DNA from: a virus
IMG/VR virus record: IMGVR_UViG_3300025655_000077
Coordinates: 1 to 42,503 of that record
Length of the DNA stretch: 42,503 nt
Reading direction: 5' to 3' (one strand)
Positions 5,904 through 12,590 of this stretch are shown in pieces (within the stretch, counting starts at the first letter, position 1; every line of letters starts with the position of its first letter). A model generated the notes under the pieces. The model did no database searches and was not told the DNA's origin. It saw only the letters and a list, made by a program, of their open reading frames with translations. The position numbers and the translations under genes were made by a program.

Positions 5904-6571
5904 AGAGGTTTAAGTATGTTGATGGTCTGCCTACTCTGCATCCGCTTGATACGGACGAAAGCACTGGTGAGAGATTCTATATCACACCAAATGGAGTGAA
6001 GCTTCCATCTGTTACAACTGTTCTTGGCCATTTCAAAAAGAAGTCTCTCATAGAATGGCGCAATCGGATTGGAAACGAAGAGGCGGATAAGGTGATGTAT
6101 CGTGCTTCCAATCGCGGCACAAGATTCCACAACATGATGGAAGGTTATCTCCGCAATGAAGATGACTTTCTCAATGGTGTAATGCCTGACATGAGACAAG
6201 CTTTCAACGATATGAAAGAAACGCTTGACTTGATCGACAATATACGCTATATTGAAAGTCCTCTCTTCAGTGAGAAGCTTGGTATTGCTGGAAGAACAGA
6301 CGTTATTGCAGAGTTTGCTGGCGTTCCTTCCATCATAGACTTCAAGACTTCTACAAAAGAGAAGAAGGAAGAATGGATTGATAATTACTTTGAGCAGGGA
6401 ACAGCCTATGCTCTAATGTATGAAGAACTGGTCAATGAACCCATAGATCAAATCGTGATCCTTATCTCAGTTGATTTCATGGAACGACCACAAGTTTTCA
6501 TACGCGACAAGAATCAATACATTCAAAACTTACTCGAAAAGATTCACTTATACAAACAGGAAAAACTCTAA
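5900..6571 (+). CDS. PD-(D/E)XK exonuclease, Cas4/RecB-like
   Basis: The protein has 223 residues and starts at GTG, overlapping the previous stop. The nuclease motifs appear in order: a His in RGTRFH (H77), an acidic residue in ESPLFSEKLGIAG (E119), D134 in GRTDVIAEF, the core D148-F-K150-T, and the helical QGTAYALMY motif (Q166, Y170) typical of Cas4/AddB/RecB-type nucleases. No Fe-S cysteine cluster is visible, unlike true Cas4. The likely role is DNA end processing in recombination or host DNA breakdown. Confidence 0.83.
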   Translation: MKRFKYVDGLPTLHPLDTDESTGERFYITPNGVKLPSVTTVLGHFKKKSLIEWRNRIGNEEADKVMYRASNRGTRFHNMMEGYLRNEDDFLNGVMPDMRQAFNDMKETLDLIDNIRYIESPLFSEKLGIAGRTDVIAEFAGVPSIIDFKTSTKEKKEEWIDNYFEQGTAYALMYEELVNEPIDQIVILISVDFMERPQVFIRDKNQYIQNLLEKIHLYKQEKL

Positions 6572-6783
6572 TGTACTTGGATCCTTGGATGATTCTTACA
6601 CTTTGCCTTGCTTTTGGCGTGTGTGCTTATGTCAGTAGTCGTAGAGGATTTGCTGCTGGTGGTGAGTTTGCATTGCAGTTGCTTGTAGAAAAAAAGATGA
6701 TCAAGATTACGGATGAAGGTGATATTCTTCGTTGGACTCCATATGATGATAAGCCAAAGAGGGCTGTAAGAAAGCGAAAGTGA
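6571..6783 (+). CDS. small single-span membrane protein
   Basis: The protein has 70 residues. Residues 5-22 are a transmembrane helix (PWMILTLCLAFGVCAYVSS). A soluble tail follows with EFALQLLVEKKMIKITDEGDILRW and a basic C-terminus (KRAVRKRK). This looks like a short membrane anchor with a cytoplasmic beta hairpin. The ATG overlaps the nuclease stop (TAATG). Function is unknown. Confidence 0.65.
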   Translation: MYLDPWMILTLCLAFGVCAYVSSRRGFAAGGEFALQLLVEKKMIKITDEGDILRWTPYDDKPKRAVRKRK

Positions 6784-6784
6784 A

Positions 6785-7414
6785 ATGAAACGTTATGTGA
6801 TTGGTGATGTGCATGGTTGCTATGATGAACTGTGCTTGCTCTTAGATAAGATATATGATCATGCTGATGATGATCTTTGTAAGATGATCTTTGTTGGTGA
6901 CTATGTTGATCGCGGCCCAAAATCCAAAGAAGTTGTTGATCAAGTCATGCGAATGAAGAAGAATGGTCATGTGACTCTTATGGGCAATCATGAAGATATG
7001 TTACTTGATGGTGATTTCACTTATGCTGAGGCCACACTTCGCAGTTTCAACAGCCCACTCATGGAACTGCCTGATTATGTAACAGATTGGATGCGAACTC
7101 TGCCGAAGTATTATGAAGATGACACGATCATCGTTGCACATGCTGGTGCAAACCCTGCATTTCCAATGAGTGAACAAAGGGATCAAATACTATTGTGGAT
7201 GCGATATGAAGAATATCATCACGCACAGATGGGTAAGCACTTCTATCATGGTCATACACCACGATTAGGTAAGATCGAACAAATAGATGATCGCACAAAT
7301 GTTGATACCGCCTGTGTGTATGGCGGGCATCTAACAGCCGCTATTGTAGGAGATGATGGTAAACCTGAAGGTTTCATTCAGGTGCCAGCACGAAACAGTG
7401 CGTATAACTTTTAG
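6785..7414 (+). CDS. PPP-family serine/threonine phosphatase (lambda-phosphatase-like)
   Basis: The protein has 209 residues with all three metallophosphatase signatures: GDVHG (7-11), GDYVDRG (38-44) and GNHED (67-71). Later metal-binding His candidates lie in HAGANP and in YHGHTP. Length and motifs match phage lambda protein phosphatase and bacterial PrpA/PrpB. It removes phosphate from Ser/Thr (and sometimes His or Tyr) of proteins, or hydrolyses small phosphoesters. In a phage it could reset host phosphosignalling. The start follows the previous stop by a base or two, so it is probably translated by coupling. It is directly upstream of the tmRNA gene. Confidence 0.9.
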   Translation: MKRYVIGDVHGCYDELCLLLDKIYDHADDDLCKMIFVGDYVDRGPKSKEVVDQVMRMKKNGHVTLMGNHEDMLLDGDFTYAEATLRSFNSPLMELPDYVTDWMRTLPKYYEDDTIIVAHAGANPAFPMSEQRDQILLWMRYEEYHHAQMGKHFYHGHTPRLGKIEQIDDRTNVDTACVYGGHLTAAIVGDDGKPEGFIQVPARNSAYNF

Positions 7415-7440
7415 GAGTTATATATACTGTAGTTATCGGT

Positions 7441-7760
7441 GAAGGAAAACGAAAAACACTGAGGACCGGGGGGCAGTACCCCGCGCCTCCACCAAAGGCA
7501 CTCCGCCACTTAATACATATATACGGAGATAGGCCAGGCAATCCTTCCGTGGGTCAGGCAACGGTTCGAAACGTTGTTGAGGAGTGTCTTTGATGGGGGC
7601 GAACTAGGATCGACTGAGTGTAGAATAGTTGACTGGAGATAACCGTAGGCGACTACGTACAAGCGCAAAACTCTAAATGCAAACGATAACTTTGCACCTC
7701 GTTTGGCACTAGCTGCCTAACATGCGCTCGGAGGGGGCGTGGAAACAGAACCCCTCCACC
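7441..7760 (+). ncRNA. ssrA: circularly permuted two-piece tmRNA (ssrA)
   Basis: The acceptor piece comes first. It has a T-arm CGGGG-GGCAGTA-CCCCG (7467-7483), acceptor strand CGCCTCC (7484-7490), discriminator A and encoded CCA (7492-7494). A 100-base intervening segment follows. The coding piece then begins with GGGGGCG (7595-7601), which pairs with the acceptor strand over 7 bp and places a G-U at the third pair, the alanine identity element. The tag frame starts at GCA (7679) and reads ANDNFAPRLALAA with stop TAA (7718-7720). AGTGT (7616-7620 region) can pair with ACACT (7456-7460) as helix P2. Acceptor-before-coding order is the alphaproteobacterial design. Outer 5' and 3' ends are approximate. 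Confidence 0.93.
7494..7594 (+). other. intervening segment of the tmRNA precursor, removed on maturation
   Basis: The ends of this segment are complementary over 11 bp (7494-7504 with 7581-7591, one G-U). This extends the acceptor stem into a helix of about 20 bp with one mismatch, a natural target for RNase P/E-type processing. Inside are two hairpins: ACGGA with TCCGT, and CAACG-GTTCGAAA-CGTTG, whose loop resembles a tRNA T-loop but is eight bases long. Confidence 0.75.
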
Positions 7761-7788
7761 TTAACACACATGACACAGGAGAAACATC

Positions 7789-8043
7789 ATGTCAAAGAAC
7801 CCTTACGAAATCCGTCTTGAACTTCTTCAAATTGCGCGAGATTTTATCATTGAGCAAAATATGAACGAACGTATTCGTCTTGAAAATGATTGGAACCTTG
7901 AAAGAGAAAAGGCTTCTATTGCTCTTTCAAACGGTGACAAGAACGCAATTCTTCCGCCTTTCCCTTCAGTACCAAACATGGATGCAGAAGCTATCATCAA
8001 GTTGGCCGAAAAGCTTAACGGATTCGTATCCAAGAACGAATAA
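7789..8043 (+). CDS. small conserved T4-like phage protein
   Basis: The protein has 84 residues and begins MSKNPYEIRLELLQIARDFI. It is helical, with a linker NAILPPFPSVPNMDAEAIIK and a C-terminal helix KLAEKLNGFVSKNE. I recall similar NPYEIRLE... proteins as conserved but uncharacterised in T4-like phages of marine and soil bacteria. AGGAG lies eight bases before the ATG. It separates the tmRNA from the membrane operon. Confidence 0.65.
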   Translation: MSKNPYEIRLELLQIARDFIIEQNMNERIRLENDWNLEREKASIALSNGDKNAILPPFPSVPNMDAEAIIKLAEKLNGFVSKNE

Positions 8044-8046
8044 ATA
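8039..8046 (+). promoter_or_regulatory. T4-type late promoter box (AATAAATA) of the membrane operon
   Basis: AATAAATA differs from the T4 late box TATAAATA only at the first base and overlaps the stop of the preceding gene. The start site would be near 8052, leaving a 26-base leader that contains GCGAGG before the ATG at 8078. It implies that the channel/protease operon is expressed late. Confidence 0.55.
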
Positions 8047-8077
8047 AAACTGACACTAAAAAAATAGCGAGGTCAGT

Positions 8078-8536
8078 ATGAAGTCAATTAAGCCGTTCTA
8101 TATCTGGTGGGTCACAAATCTGTTTGTTGCGTCTGGCGTTTTCTGGGCATGGCATAATGGCATCATTGCTAAAATTTGGCATGATGATGTGACAATGATC
8201 ACATCTCTCCTCGCTATTCTTTACGTTGTAACCACATTAATGATTGGTTACATTGCATATCTGAAAGACTTTACTAACAAGATGGTTGATGCTTGTTGGT
8301 TTCTTTCCGAACAGATGCTTGCTCTAGGTATGTTGGGCACTGTAATCGGCTTCATCTATCTTCTCACTTCAGGTATTACATCTGCTTCTGTTACTGATCC
8401 AGCAAGTCTAGCTGCACTATTAGCTAATATGTCTGTTGGTTTAGGCATTGCACTTTACACCAATGCCACAGGCATTCTGTCCAGTTTGATAACAAAGGCG
8501 CTGCTATATGCGGTAACATATGATCATGAAGAATAA
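8078..8536 (+). CDS. MotA/TolQ/ExbB-like ion channel subunit
   Basis: The protein has 152 residues and four predicted membrane spans (about 7-25, 39-61, 80-100, 112-146). The third and fourth carry the family pattern: LGMLGTVIGF (83-92) and LANMSVGLGIALYTNATGIL, matching the core pore helices of TolQ, ExbB and MotA. The large cytoplasmic domain of ExbB/MotA is missing, so this is a minimal pore. In cellular homologues a pentamer surrounds two copies of an ExbD/TolR/MotB partner and uses proton or sodium flow to drive motion. Such a partner is encoded next, with a 17-base overlap. It is probably inner-membrane and late-expressed. Confidence 0.8.
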   Translation: MKSIKPFYIWWVTNLFVASGVFWAWHNGIIAKIWHDDVTMITSLLAILYVVTTLMIGYIAYLKDFTNKMVDACWFLSEQMLALGMLGTVIGFIYLLTSGITSASVTDPASLAALLANMSVGLGIALYTNATGILSSLITKALLYAVTYDHEE

Positions 8537-9173
8537 AAAGTTTGATTTTCGTACTGCATACATTGATATTCTGATCGCTCTATTGATGGGTACAGTTGTT
8601 ATCTTTATGTTGACAACTCTACTCATTGCACCTATTGTACAACAGAACGAAGGCATTAGAAAAAATGCAGACTATGTGATCACAATGGAATGGCCAGTAG
8701 GTGTTGACTGTGATCTTGACTTGTGGGTTCGTGATCCACAAAACAATGTCGTATCATATCGCTTTATGGAAGCAGGGCTGATGTACTTTGAACGCGACGA
8801 TATGGGAAAGCGTAGAAGTGTATATCAGCTTGACAATAAAGAAATCGTAATAGATCCTGACAACAAAGAATATGTCACATTCAGAGGAACATTTTCTGGT
8901 GAGTATATTGTGAATGTGCATGTTTATTCTTGTATTGAAACAGAAGGTACAGGATCAAAAGGCATGGGGCAAGGTTCTATGATAGATGTGCCTGTAACGA
9001 TTGAAGTTGTTAGAATCAATCCAAAATATATGGTTGTCAAAACAATAGAAATGAAAATGGACAGTGTGTGGCAAGAAAAAACAGCAACAAGATTTGTGAT
9101 GGACGATAAGAAAAACATTCTTCGTTATAAAGATGGTTTTGTATCAGTTAGAGTTGGAATAAAAGCACAATGA
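8520..9173 (+). CDS. ExbD/MotB-like single-span protein with YfaP-like periplasmic beta domain
   Basis: The protein has 217 residues. A cytoplasmic stub (KNKKFDFRTAYID) leads into one membrane helix at about 16-38. Asp16 lies at the start of this helix, where ExbD, TolR and MotB have their essential ion-carrying Asp. From about residue 50 there is a beta-sandwich-like region with VGVDCDLDLWVRDP (60-73) and GEYIVNVHVYS. This resembles the DUF2135/YfaP type of extracytoplasmic domain and replaces the peptidoglycan-binding OmpA-like domain of MotB. Gene order after an ExbB-like channel supports the assignment. It overlaps both neighbours. Confidence 0.72.
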   Translation: MIMKNKKFDFRTAYIDILIALLMGTVVIFMLTTLLIAPIVQQNEGIRKNADYVITMEWPVGVDCDLDLWVRDPQNNVVSYRFMEAGLMYFERDDMGKRRSVYQLDNKEIVIDPDNKEYVTFRGTFSGEYIVNVHVYSCIETEGTGSKGMGQGSMIDVPVTIEVVRINPKYMVVKTIEMKMDSVWQEKTATRFVMDDKKNILRYKDGFVSVRVGIKAQ

Positions 9174-9757
9174 CACAAACAATTCTTCTTCTCATAGCAT
9201 TGTTCACAGCACTAGTCATCGCAGCAGCGTTTTACTGGAACAGCAGAACGATAAGAGTTCTAGTCATTGCTTTGATTGTGTTTCTAGCCAACGCTGTTTA
9301 TTTTTCGCTTGATGGTGTAAAAGGATGGCCAGCAGAAGAGAAGAGAGAAGTAAAAGGCATTCTAGCTTCTGTTGTTATAGTCAATCCATCTGATTTTGAT
9401 CCTGGTGCAATCTATATCAGTCTGTATCCCACAATACCTAAGAAGTGGTATGAGTATGTTTATCCAAGAGTTGCACCAAAAACATACTATGTGAAATACT
9501 CTAATGATAGAGCAGCATCCTTTGATAAAGCAAAACAAGCTATTGAAGAGGGACGCGAAGTTCGCATAAATGGTATACCACCAGAAAATGGTGGAGAAGG
9601 AGAGGGCGGTAATGATGAGGGGGAAGAATCGTCTGGTGTATTAGGGCAACTCCTTGAGAGATTGTTGCCTAAAGCTGGCGATACATACAAGCCAACCATT
9701 CCTGATATTGAGATATCTGAACAAATAGTTCCACCAGAGAAAGGAACAAATCAATGA
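9170..9757 (+). CDS. two-span membrane protein of the channel/protease operon
   Basis: The protein has 195 residues. Hydrophobic segments at 3-22 and 27-46 form a hairpin, so both ends face the same side. A folded part with DFDPGAIYISLYP and WYEYVYPRVAPKTYYVKYS follows. Next come a Gly/Glu-rich linker (137-156) and a Pro-rich tail (KPTIPDIEISEQIVPPEK). No family is recognised. Four-base overlaps on both sides tie it to the ExbD-like and HtrA-like genes, so it is likely a part of one complex. Confidence 0.65.
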   Translation: MTQTILLLIALFTALVIAAAFYWNSRTIRVLVIALIVFLANAVYFSLDGVKGWPAEEKREVKGILASVVIVNPSDFDPGAIYISLYPTIPKKWYEYVYPRVAPKTYYVKYSNDRAASFDKAKQAIEEGREVRINGIPPENGGEGEGGNDEGEESSGVLGQLLERLLPKAGDTYKPTIPDIEISEQIVPPEKGTNQ

Positions 9758-10737
9758 AGAAACTTTTAGCAGTGAGTGTTTTAGCACTTGCATTAGTGGG
9801 CTGTAACGAAAAGTCTGCTAAGGAAGTTTATAATGAGACTGTGAATGGTGTTGTTCTTATTCAAAATAAAATCGACGCAACATCTGGAGGAAGCGGCACA
9901 GGCTTCATTCTTGAAGACAATCAAATCGTTACGAATCATCATGTCATTGCTGGTCAGGGGCAAATCAAGGTCTTTTCAAGCAAGTCTGGAAAAGAATATG
10001 AAGCAAAAGTAGTCTACGCTGATCCCATATCTGACATTGCTGTGATTAGATTGAGCGATTGGGAAATGTTTGAAGCAACCGAAAACCCTGTTAATCTATC
10101 ACTGGGCAATAGCAATATGACAAAGCCTGGTGATAGAGTTATAGTCATTGGTCATCCTTGGGGTTTGACATGGACAATATCTGAGGGTATAATATCAGGT
10201 AAGCATCGTCGTGCTGGACCTAATCCAAAGTTCATGGATCAAGTAGATGCAAACTTATTCCAGGGCAACTCAGGTGGTCCCATCTTTGATGTAAATGGTA
10301 GAGTTGTTTGCGTTAGTACAATGATGCTTGCTTTGGAAGGCGGATCATATGGATTTTGCGTTCCTTCTAATCTTGTCAAAAAGGTTCTAAATGATTTTAA
10401 CGCTCTTGGTAAAGTTCATTGGAAAGTTATAAACGTATCAGCAGACTTGACAGATGACGGACAATCTGTTATAGTAAGAGAACTAGAGCCAGATGGAGCA
10501 GCAGCAAAGGCAGGAATACAGCAAGGTGATGTTATTATTGGTATCACAACACCAAAGAACAAAGCCAATGTTAAGTTAGTATCAAATCCAAATGATCTGA
10601 TTACTGAACTTGCTATGCTGAATGGTGATCTGGAAGAAGTTACATTATTTATTGATAGAAAAGGTGAAAAGATGTTCGTGAATATAAAGACAAATCACAA
10701 ACTTTCTTCTGATTATACGCCTGACGCAGGCAAGTAA
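9754..10737 (+). CDS. HtrA/DegP-like serine protease, predicted lipoprotein with PDZ domain
   Basis: The protein has 327 residues. A lipoprotein signal peptide ends in the lipobox LVGC with Cys17. The trypsin-like domain carries the full triad: His63 in TNHHVIAG, Asp94 in SDIAVIRL and Ser173 in GNSGGP. It is followed by a single PDZ domain (about 225-315) with VRELEPDGAAAKAGIQQGDVIIGI. DegQ/DegS-like enzymes cleave misfolded or specific envelope proteins in the periplasm. Asn18 after the Cys gives no inner-membrane retention signal of the Asp+2 type. Two strong sigma70-like promoters are embedded in the gene. It closes the four-gene operon. Confidence 0.9.
   Translation: MKKLLAVSVLALALVGCNEKSAKEVYNETVNGVVLIQNKIDATSGGSGTGFILEDNQIVTNHHVIAGQGQIKVFSSKSGKEYEAKVVYADPISDIAVIRLSDWEMFEATENPVNLSLGNSNMTKPGDRVIVIGHPWGLTWTISEGIISGKHRRAGPNPKFMDQVDANLFQGNSGGPIFDVNGRVVCVSTMMLALEGGSYGFCVPSNLVKKVLNDFNALGKVHWKVINVSADLTDDGQSVIVRELEPDGAAAKAGIQQGDVIIGITTPKNKANVKLVSNPNDLITELAMLNGDLEEVTLFIDRKGEKMFVNIKTNHKLSSDYTPDAGK
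10165..10193 (+). promoter_or_regulatory. full-consensus sigma70 promoter inside the protease gene, TTGACA-17-TATAAT
   Basis: Both hexamers match consensus perfectly (10165-10170 and 10188-10193) at the optimal 17-base spacing. It points to gp33 and gp59, about 550 bases downstream. It would let replication and late-transcription genes be expressed before the late operon in which it is embedded. Confidence 0.55.
10447..10475 (+). promoter_or_regulatory. second internal promoter, TTGACA-17-TATAGT
   Basis: TTGACA (10447-10452) and TATAGT (10470-10475) are again 17 bases apart, 282 bases after the full-consensus promoter and 265 bases before gp33. It is in coding sequence, so the match could be partly chance. 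Confidence 0.4.
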
Positions 10738-10739
10738 TC

Positions 10740-10967
10740 ATGCCTACGAAAGAAGAGATGACAACGTTTTCTTTGGCCATTGAAACTCTGGCCAAAGAGA
10801 AGCAACTATCATATATGGATTCCATTATTGAGTATTGCAATGATACAGGTTTTGAGATTGAACTAGCAGCAAAGCTTATCTCTGGTTCACTCAAGGCCAA
10901 AATTCAACTTGAAGCTGAAGAACTCAACTTCTTACCAAAGTCAAACACCACAAAACTGCCGTTTTGA
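10740..10967 (+). CDS. 33: gp33-like late promoter transcription co-activator
   Basis: The protein has 75 residues with the core YMDSIIEYCNDTGFEIELAAKLISGSLKAKIQLEAEELNFL, matching gp33 proteins of T4-like phages. In T4, gp33 bridges the sliding clamp gp45 to RNA polymerase and activates late promoters. The C-terminal NTTKLPF fits the hydrophobic clamp-binding tail. It is shorter than T4 gp33 (112 residues) but next to gp59 and gp32, as in T4. The presence of ATAAATA boxes in the window agrees with this role. Confidence 0.8.
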   Translation: MPTKEEMTTFSLAIETLAKEKQLSYMDSIIEYCNDTGFEIELAAKLISGSLKAKIQLEAEELNFLPKSNTTKLPF

Positions 10968-10970
10968 TAA

Positions 10971-11567
10971 ATGAAGCTTACAGGATATGAAACTTACTGT
11001 ACCTATCTTGCATTGAAGAGTCATTTTACTAGTGACAAGTATGATTACTTCAAGTATAATGGTAAAGTCAATGCAAGCAAGGAATCGTTCCTGTCTCGCA
11101 AGGATAGATTTCAGTTTGAGAAGCTGGCCAGAAAGTGTAATGATGTAAAGACACACGTTGCACTATCTTTCCTAGCAGATAGGACATGGATTGGAGATAT
11201 GTTGGATGATGGCGCTTTTGAATCTACTCAAAAGTATTTGCGAAAAGTCCAGTCCATGTCCTACGAATTTAAGAATGAACTGGAAAAGTATGATGACATC
11301 AAGTCTCTATTCAAATTAGAAGACAATGGTTATCCTAAGTTCCTCAATGAGTATATGCGTGGTGATCTGTCTCTAGAAACATTGCTGATCATGAACATAT
11401 TCATTGACTTCATTCCAAAGTTTGATGCTAAACTCAAGGACGACTATCTATGGTCCAAGTTCAGCTTCAAAGCACGGAAGTTTGCTCCGTTTTTGCTCCA
11501 AGATTTAGACAAAAAAAAGTTCAAACAAATCTTGAAAACCAAGATAAATGATACTATATATACTTGA
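10971..11567 (+). CDS. 59: gp59-like replicative helicase loader
   Basis: The protein has 198 residues, compared with 217 in T4. It aligns by eye with T4 gp59: YDYFKYNGKVNASKESFLSRKDRFQFEKLARK matches the T4 segment YDVIKYN...RRDKYFFQKLSEK, and later TWIGDML and LSLETLLIMN also match. gp59 loads the gp41 helicase onto gp32-coated forks. It lies between gp33 and gp32. Its TGA stop lies in the -35 element of the gp32 promoter. Confidence 0.88.
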   Translation: MKLTGYETYCTYLALKSHFTSDKYDYFKYNGKVNASKESFLSRKDRFQFEKLARKCNDVKTHVALSFLADRTWIGDMLDDGAFESTQKYLRKVQSMSYEFKNELEKYDDIKSLFKLEDNGYPKFLNEYMRGDLSLETLLIMNIFIDFIPKFDAKLKDDYLWSKFSFKARKFAPFLLQDLDKKKFKQILKTKINDTIYT

Positions 11568-11592
11568 CAAGACGAGATTGTCCTGCTATTAT
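11564..11592 (+). promoter_or_regulatory. gp32 promoter, TTGACA-17-TATTAT
   Basis: TTGACA (11564-11569) and TATTAT (11587-11592) are 17 bases apart, in the short gap before gp32. The spacer holds a perfect dyad, GACAA (11566-11570) and TTGTC (11578-11582), that could be an operator. The transcript would start near 11599, leaving a 42-base leader with GGAG before the ATG. Confidence 0.75.
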
Positions 11593-11640
11593 ATACAAAC
11601 TATACAACGAACATACACTGTTATACATGGAGAACATACA

Positions 11641-12555
11641 ATGACAAACTTTGCATCCCTCAAGAAGTCCTCAACCGATATTTCCCGTCTTACTAAGGAA
11701 ATCGAAAAGATCAACGCACCGCAAGGTAATAACGACCGCGAAGAAGATACTCGCTTCTGGAAGCTGGATCGTGACAAGGCTGGCAATGGCATGGCTGTCA
11801 TTCGCTTTCTGCCTGCACCTGCTGTTGATGGTGATGATGCACTTCCTTGGGTTCGTTACTTTGATCACGGCTTCAAGGGTCCGACCGGTAAGTGGTATAT
11901 TGAGAACTCACTTACTTCTATCGGTCAGAAGGATCCTGTAGGCGAATACAACTCTTCTCTTTGGAATGCTACATCCGACGAGAACTCTTGGCAGCGCAAG
12001 CAGGCCCGTGAACAAAAGCGCAGACTGCACTATGTTACCAACATCTATGTCGTGAAGGATCCTTCAAATCCTGCCAACGAAGGTAAGGTGTTCCTCTACA
12101 AGTTCGGTAAGAAGATTTTTGATAAGCTTACCGCAGCTATGAATCCTGAGTATGAGGGTGATACTCCAATGAATCCGTTCGATCTTTGGAACGGTGCTAA
12201 CTTCAAGCTTCGCTCACGCATGGTCGCTGGCTATGTCAACTATGACACTTCGTCATTTGACAATGCTTCGCCTCTTCTGGACGATGACGCACAGCTTGAG
12301 AAGATTTGGAAGTCTGAATACACTCTCAAGGAGTTCCTGGATCCCAAGAACTATAAGACTTATGATGACCTGAAGAAGCGTCTTGATGAGGTGCTTGGTA
12401 GTTCAGCTACCGCTGTCAATGATCAGATCACCGATTCAGTGACTCAGAAGCCTTCGTTTGAGGCATCAAAGCCCCGCAAGTCTGTTGAAGATACTGCGCC
12501 GTTTGATACAGACGATGAAGACTTGGACTATTTCAAGTCCCTTGCTGATCAATAA
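11641..12555 (+). CDS. 32: gp32-like single-stranded DNA-binding protein, without zinc site
   Basis: The protein has 304 residues (T4: 301). Matches to T4 gp32 include WKLDRDKAGNGMAVIRFLPAP, the VVKDPSNPANEGKVFLYKFGKKIFDKL block and GANFKLRSRMVAGYVNYDTSSF. It coats single-stranded DNA in replication and repair. The N-terminal region carries the basic cooperativity stretch, and the C-terminus is acidic (DTDDEDLDYF), as expected for partner contacts. The zinc ligands of T4 gp32 are gone; the protein has no Cys at all, and YIENSLTSIGQKDPVGEYNSS occupies that place. The start at 11641 has GGAGAA upstream. Codons are GC-ending, consistent with high expression. Confidence 0.93.
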   Translation: MTNFASLKKSSTDISRLTKEIEKINAPQGNNDREEDTRFWKLDRDKAGNGMAVIRFLPAPAVDGDDALPWVRYFDHGFKGPTGKWYIENSLTSIGQKDPVGEYNSSLWNATSDENSWQRKQAREQKRRLHYVTNIYVVKDPSNPANEGKVFLYKFGKKIFDKLTAAMNPEYEGDTPMNPFDLWNGANFKLRSRMVAGYVNYDTSSFDNASPLLDDDAQLEKIWKSEYTLKEFLDPKNYKTYDDLKKRLDEVLGSSATAVNDQITDSVTQKPSFEASKPRKSVEDTAPFDTDDEDLDYFKSLADQ

Positions 12556-12563
12556 ATACGAGA

Positions 12564-12590
12564 GGGAGAGTTTCGGCTCTCCCTTTTTTT
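12564..12590 (+). terminator. intrinsic terminator after gp32
   Basis: GGGAGAG (12564-12570) and CTCTCCC (12577-12583) form a 7-bp GC-rich stem with a six-base loop, followed by seven T. It closes the plus-strand run and overlaps the stop codon of the convergent minus-strand lysin gene. No T-run follows in the opposite orientation, so it works in one direction. Confidence 0.92.

Noticed and set aside
7495-7594. A separate tRNA gene in the intervening tmRNA segment (GTTCGAAA loop and complementary ends)
   Set aside because: The T-like loop has eight bases, no anticodon or D-arm can be drawn, and the end pairing extends the tmRNA acceptor stem.
7730-7757. Intrinsic terminator after the tmRNA (GGAGGGG and CCCCTCC)
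   Set aside because: No T-run follows the stem; it is more likely the 3' structure of the coding piece.
8078-10737. Identification of the channel operon as a Zorya defence system
   Set aside because: There is no ZorC, ZorD or ZorE-like gene, the partner lacks a MotB-type peptidoglycan-binding domain, and an HtrA protease is not part of Zorya.
11548-11640. N-terminal extension of gp32 from an ATG at 11548
   Set aside because: The segment contains the gp32 promoter; the ATG at 11641 has a Shine-Dalgarno sequence and fits the family length.
12551-12558. Late promoter AATAAATA at the end of gp32
   Set aside because: Transcription would run straight into the terminator and then against the minus-strand gene; it probably arises from the stop codon context.
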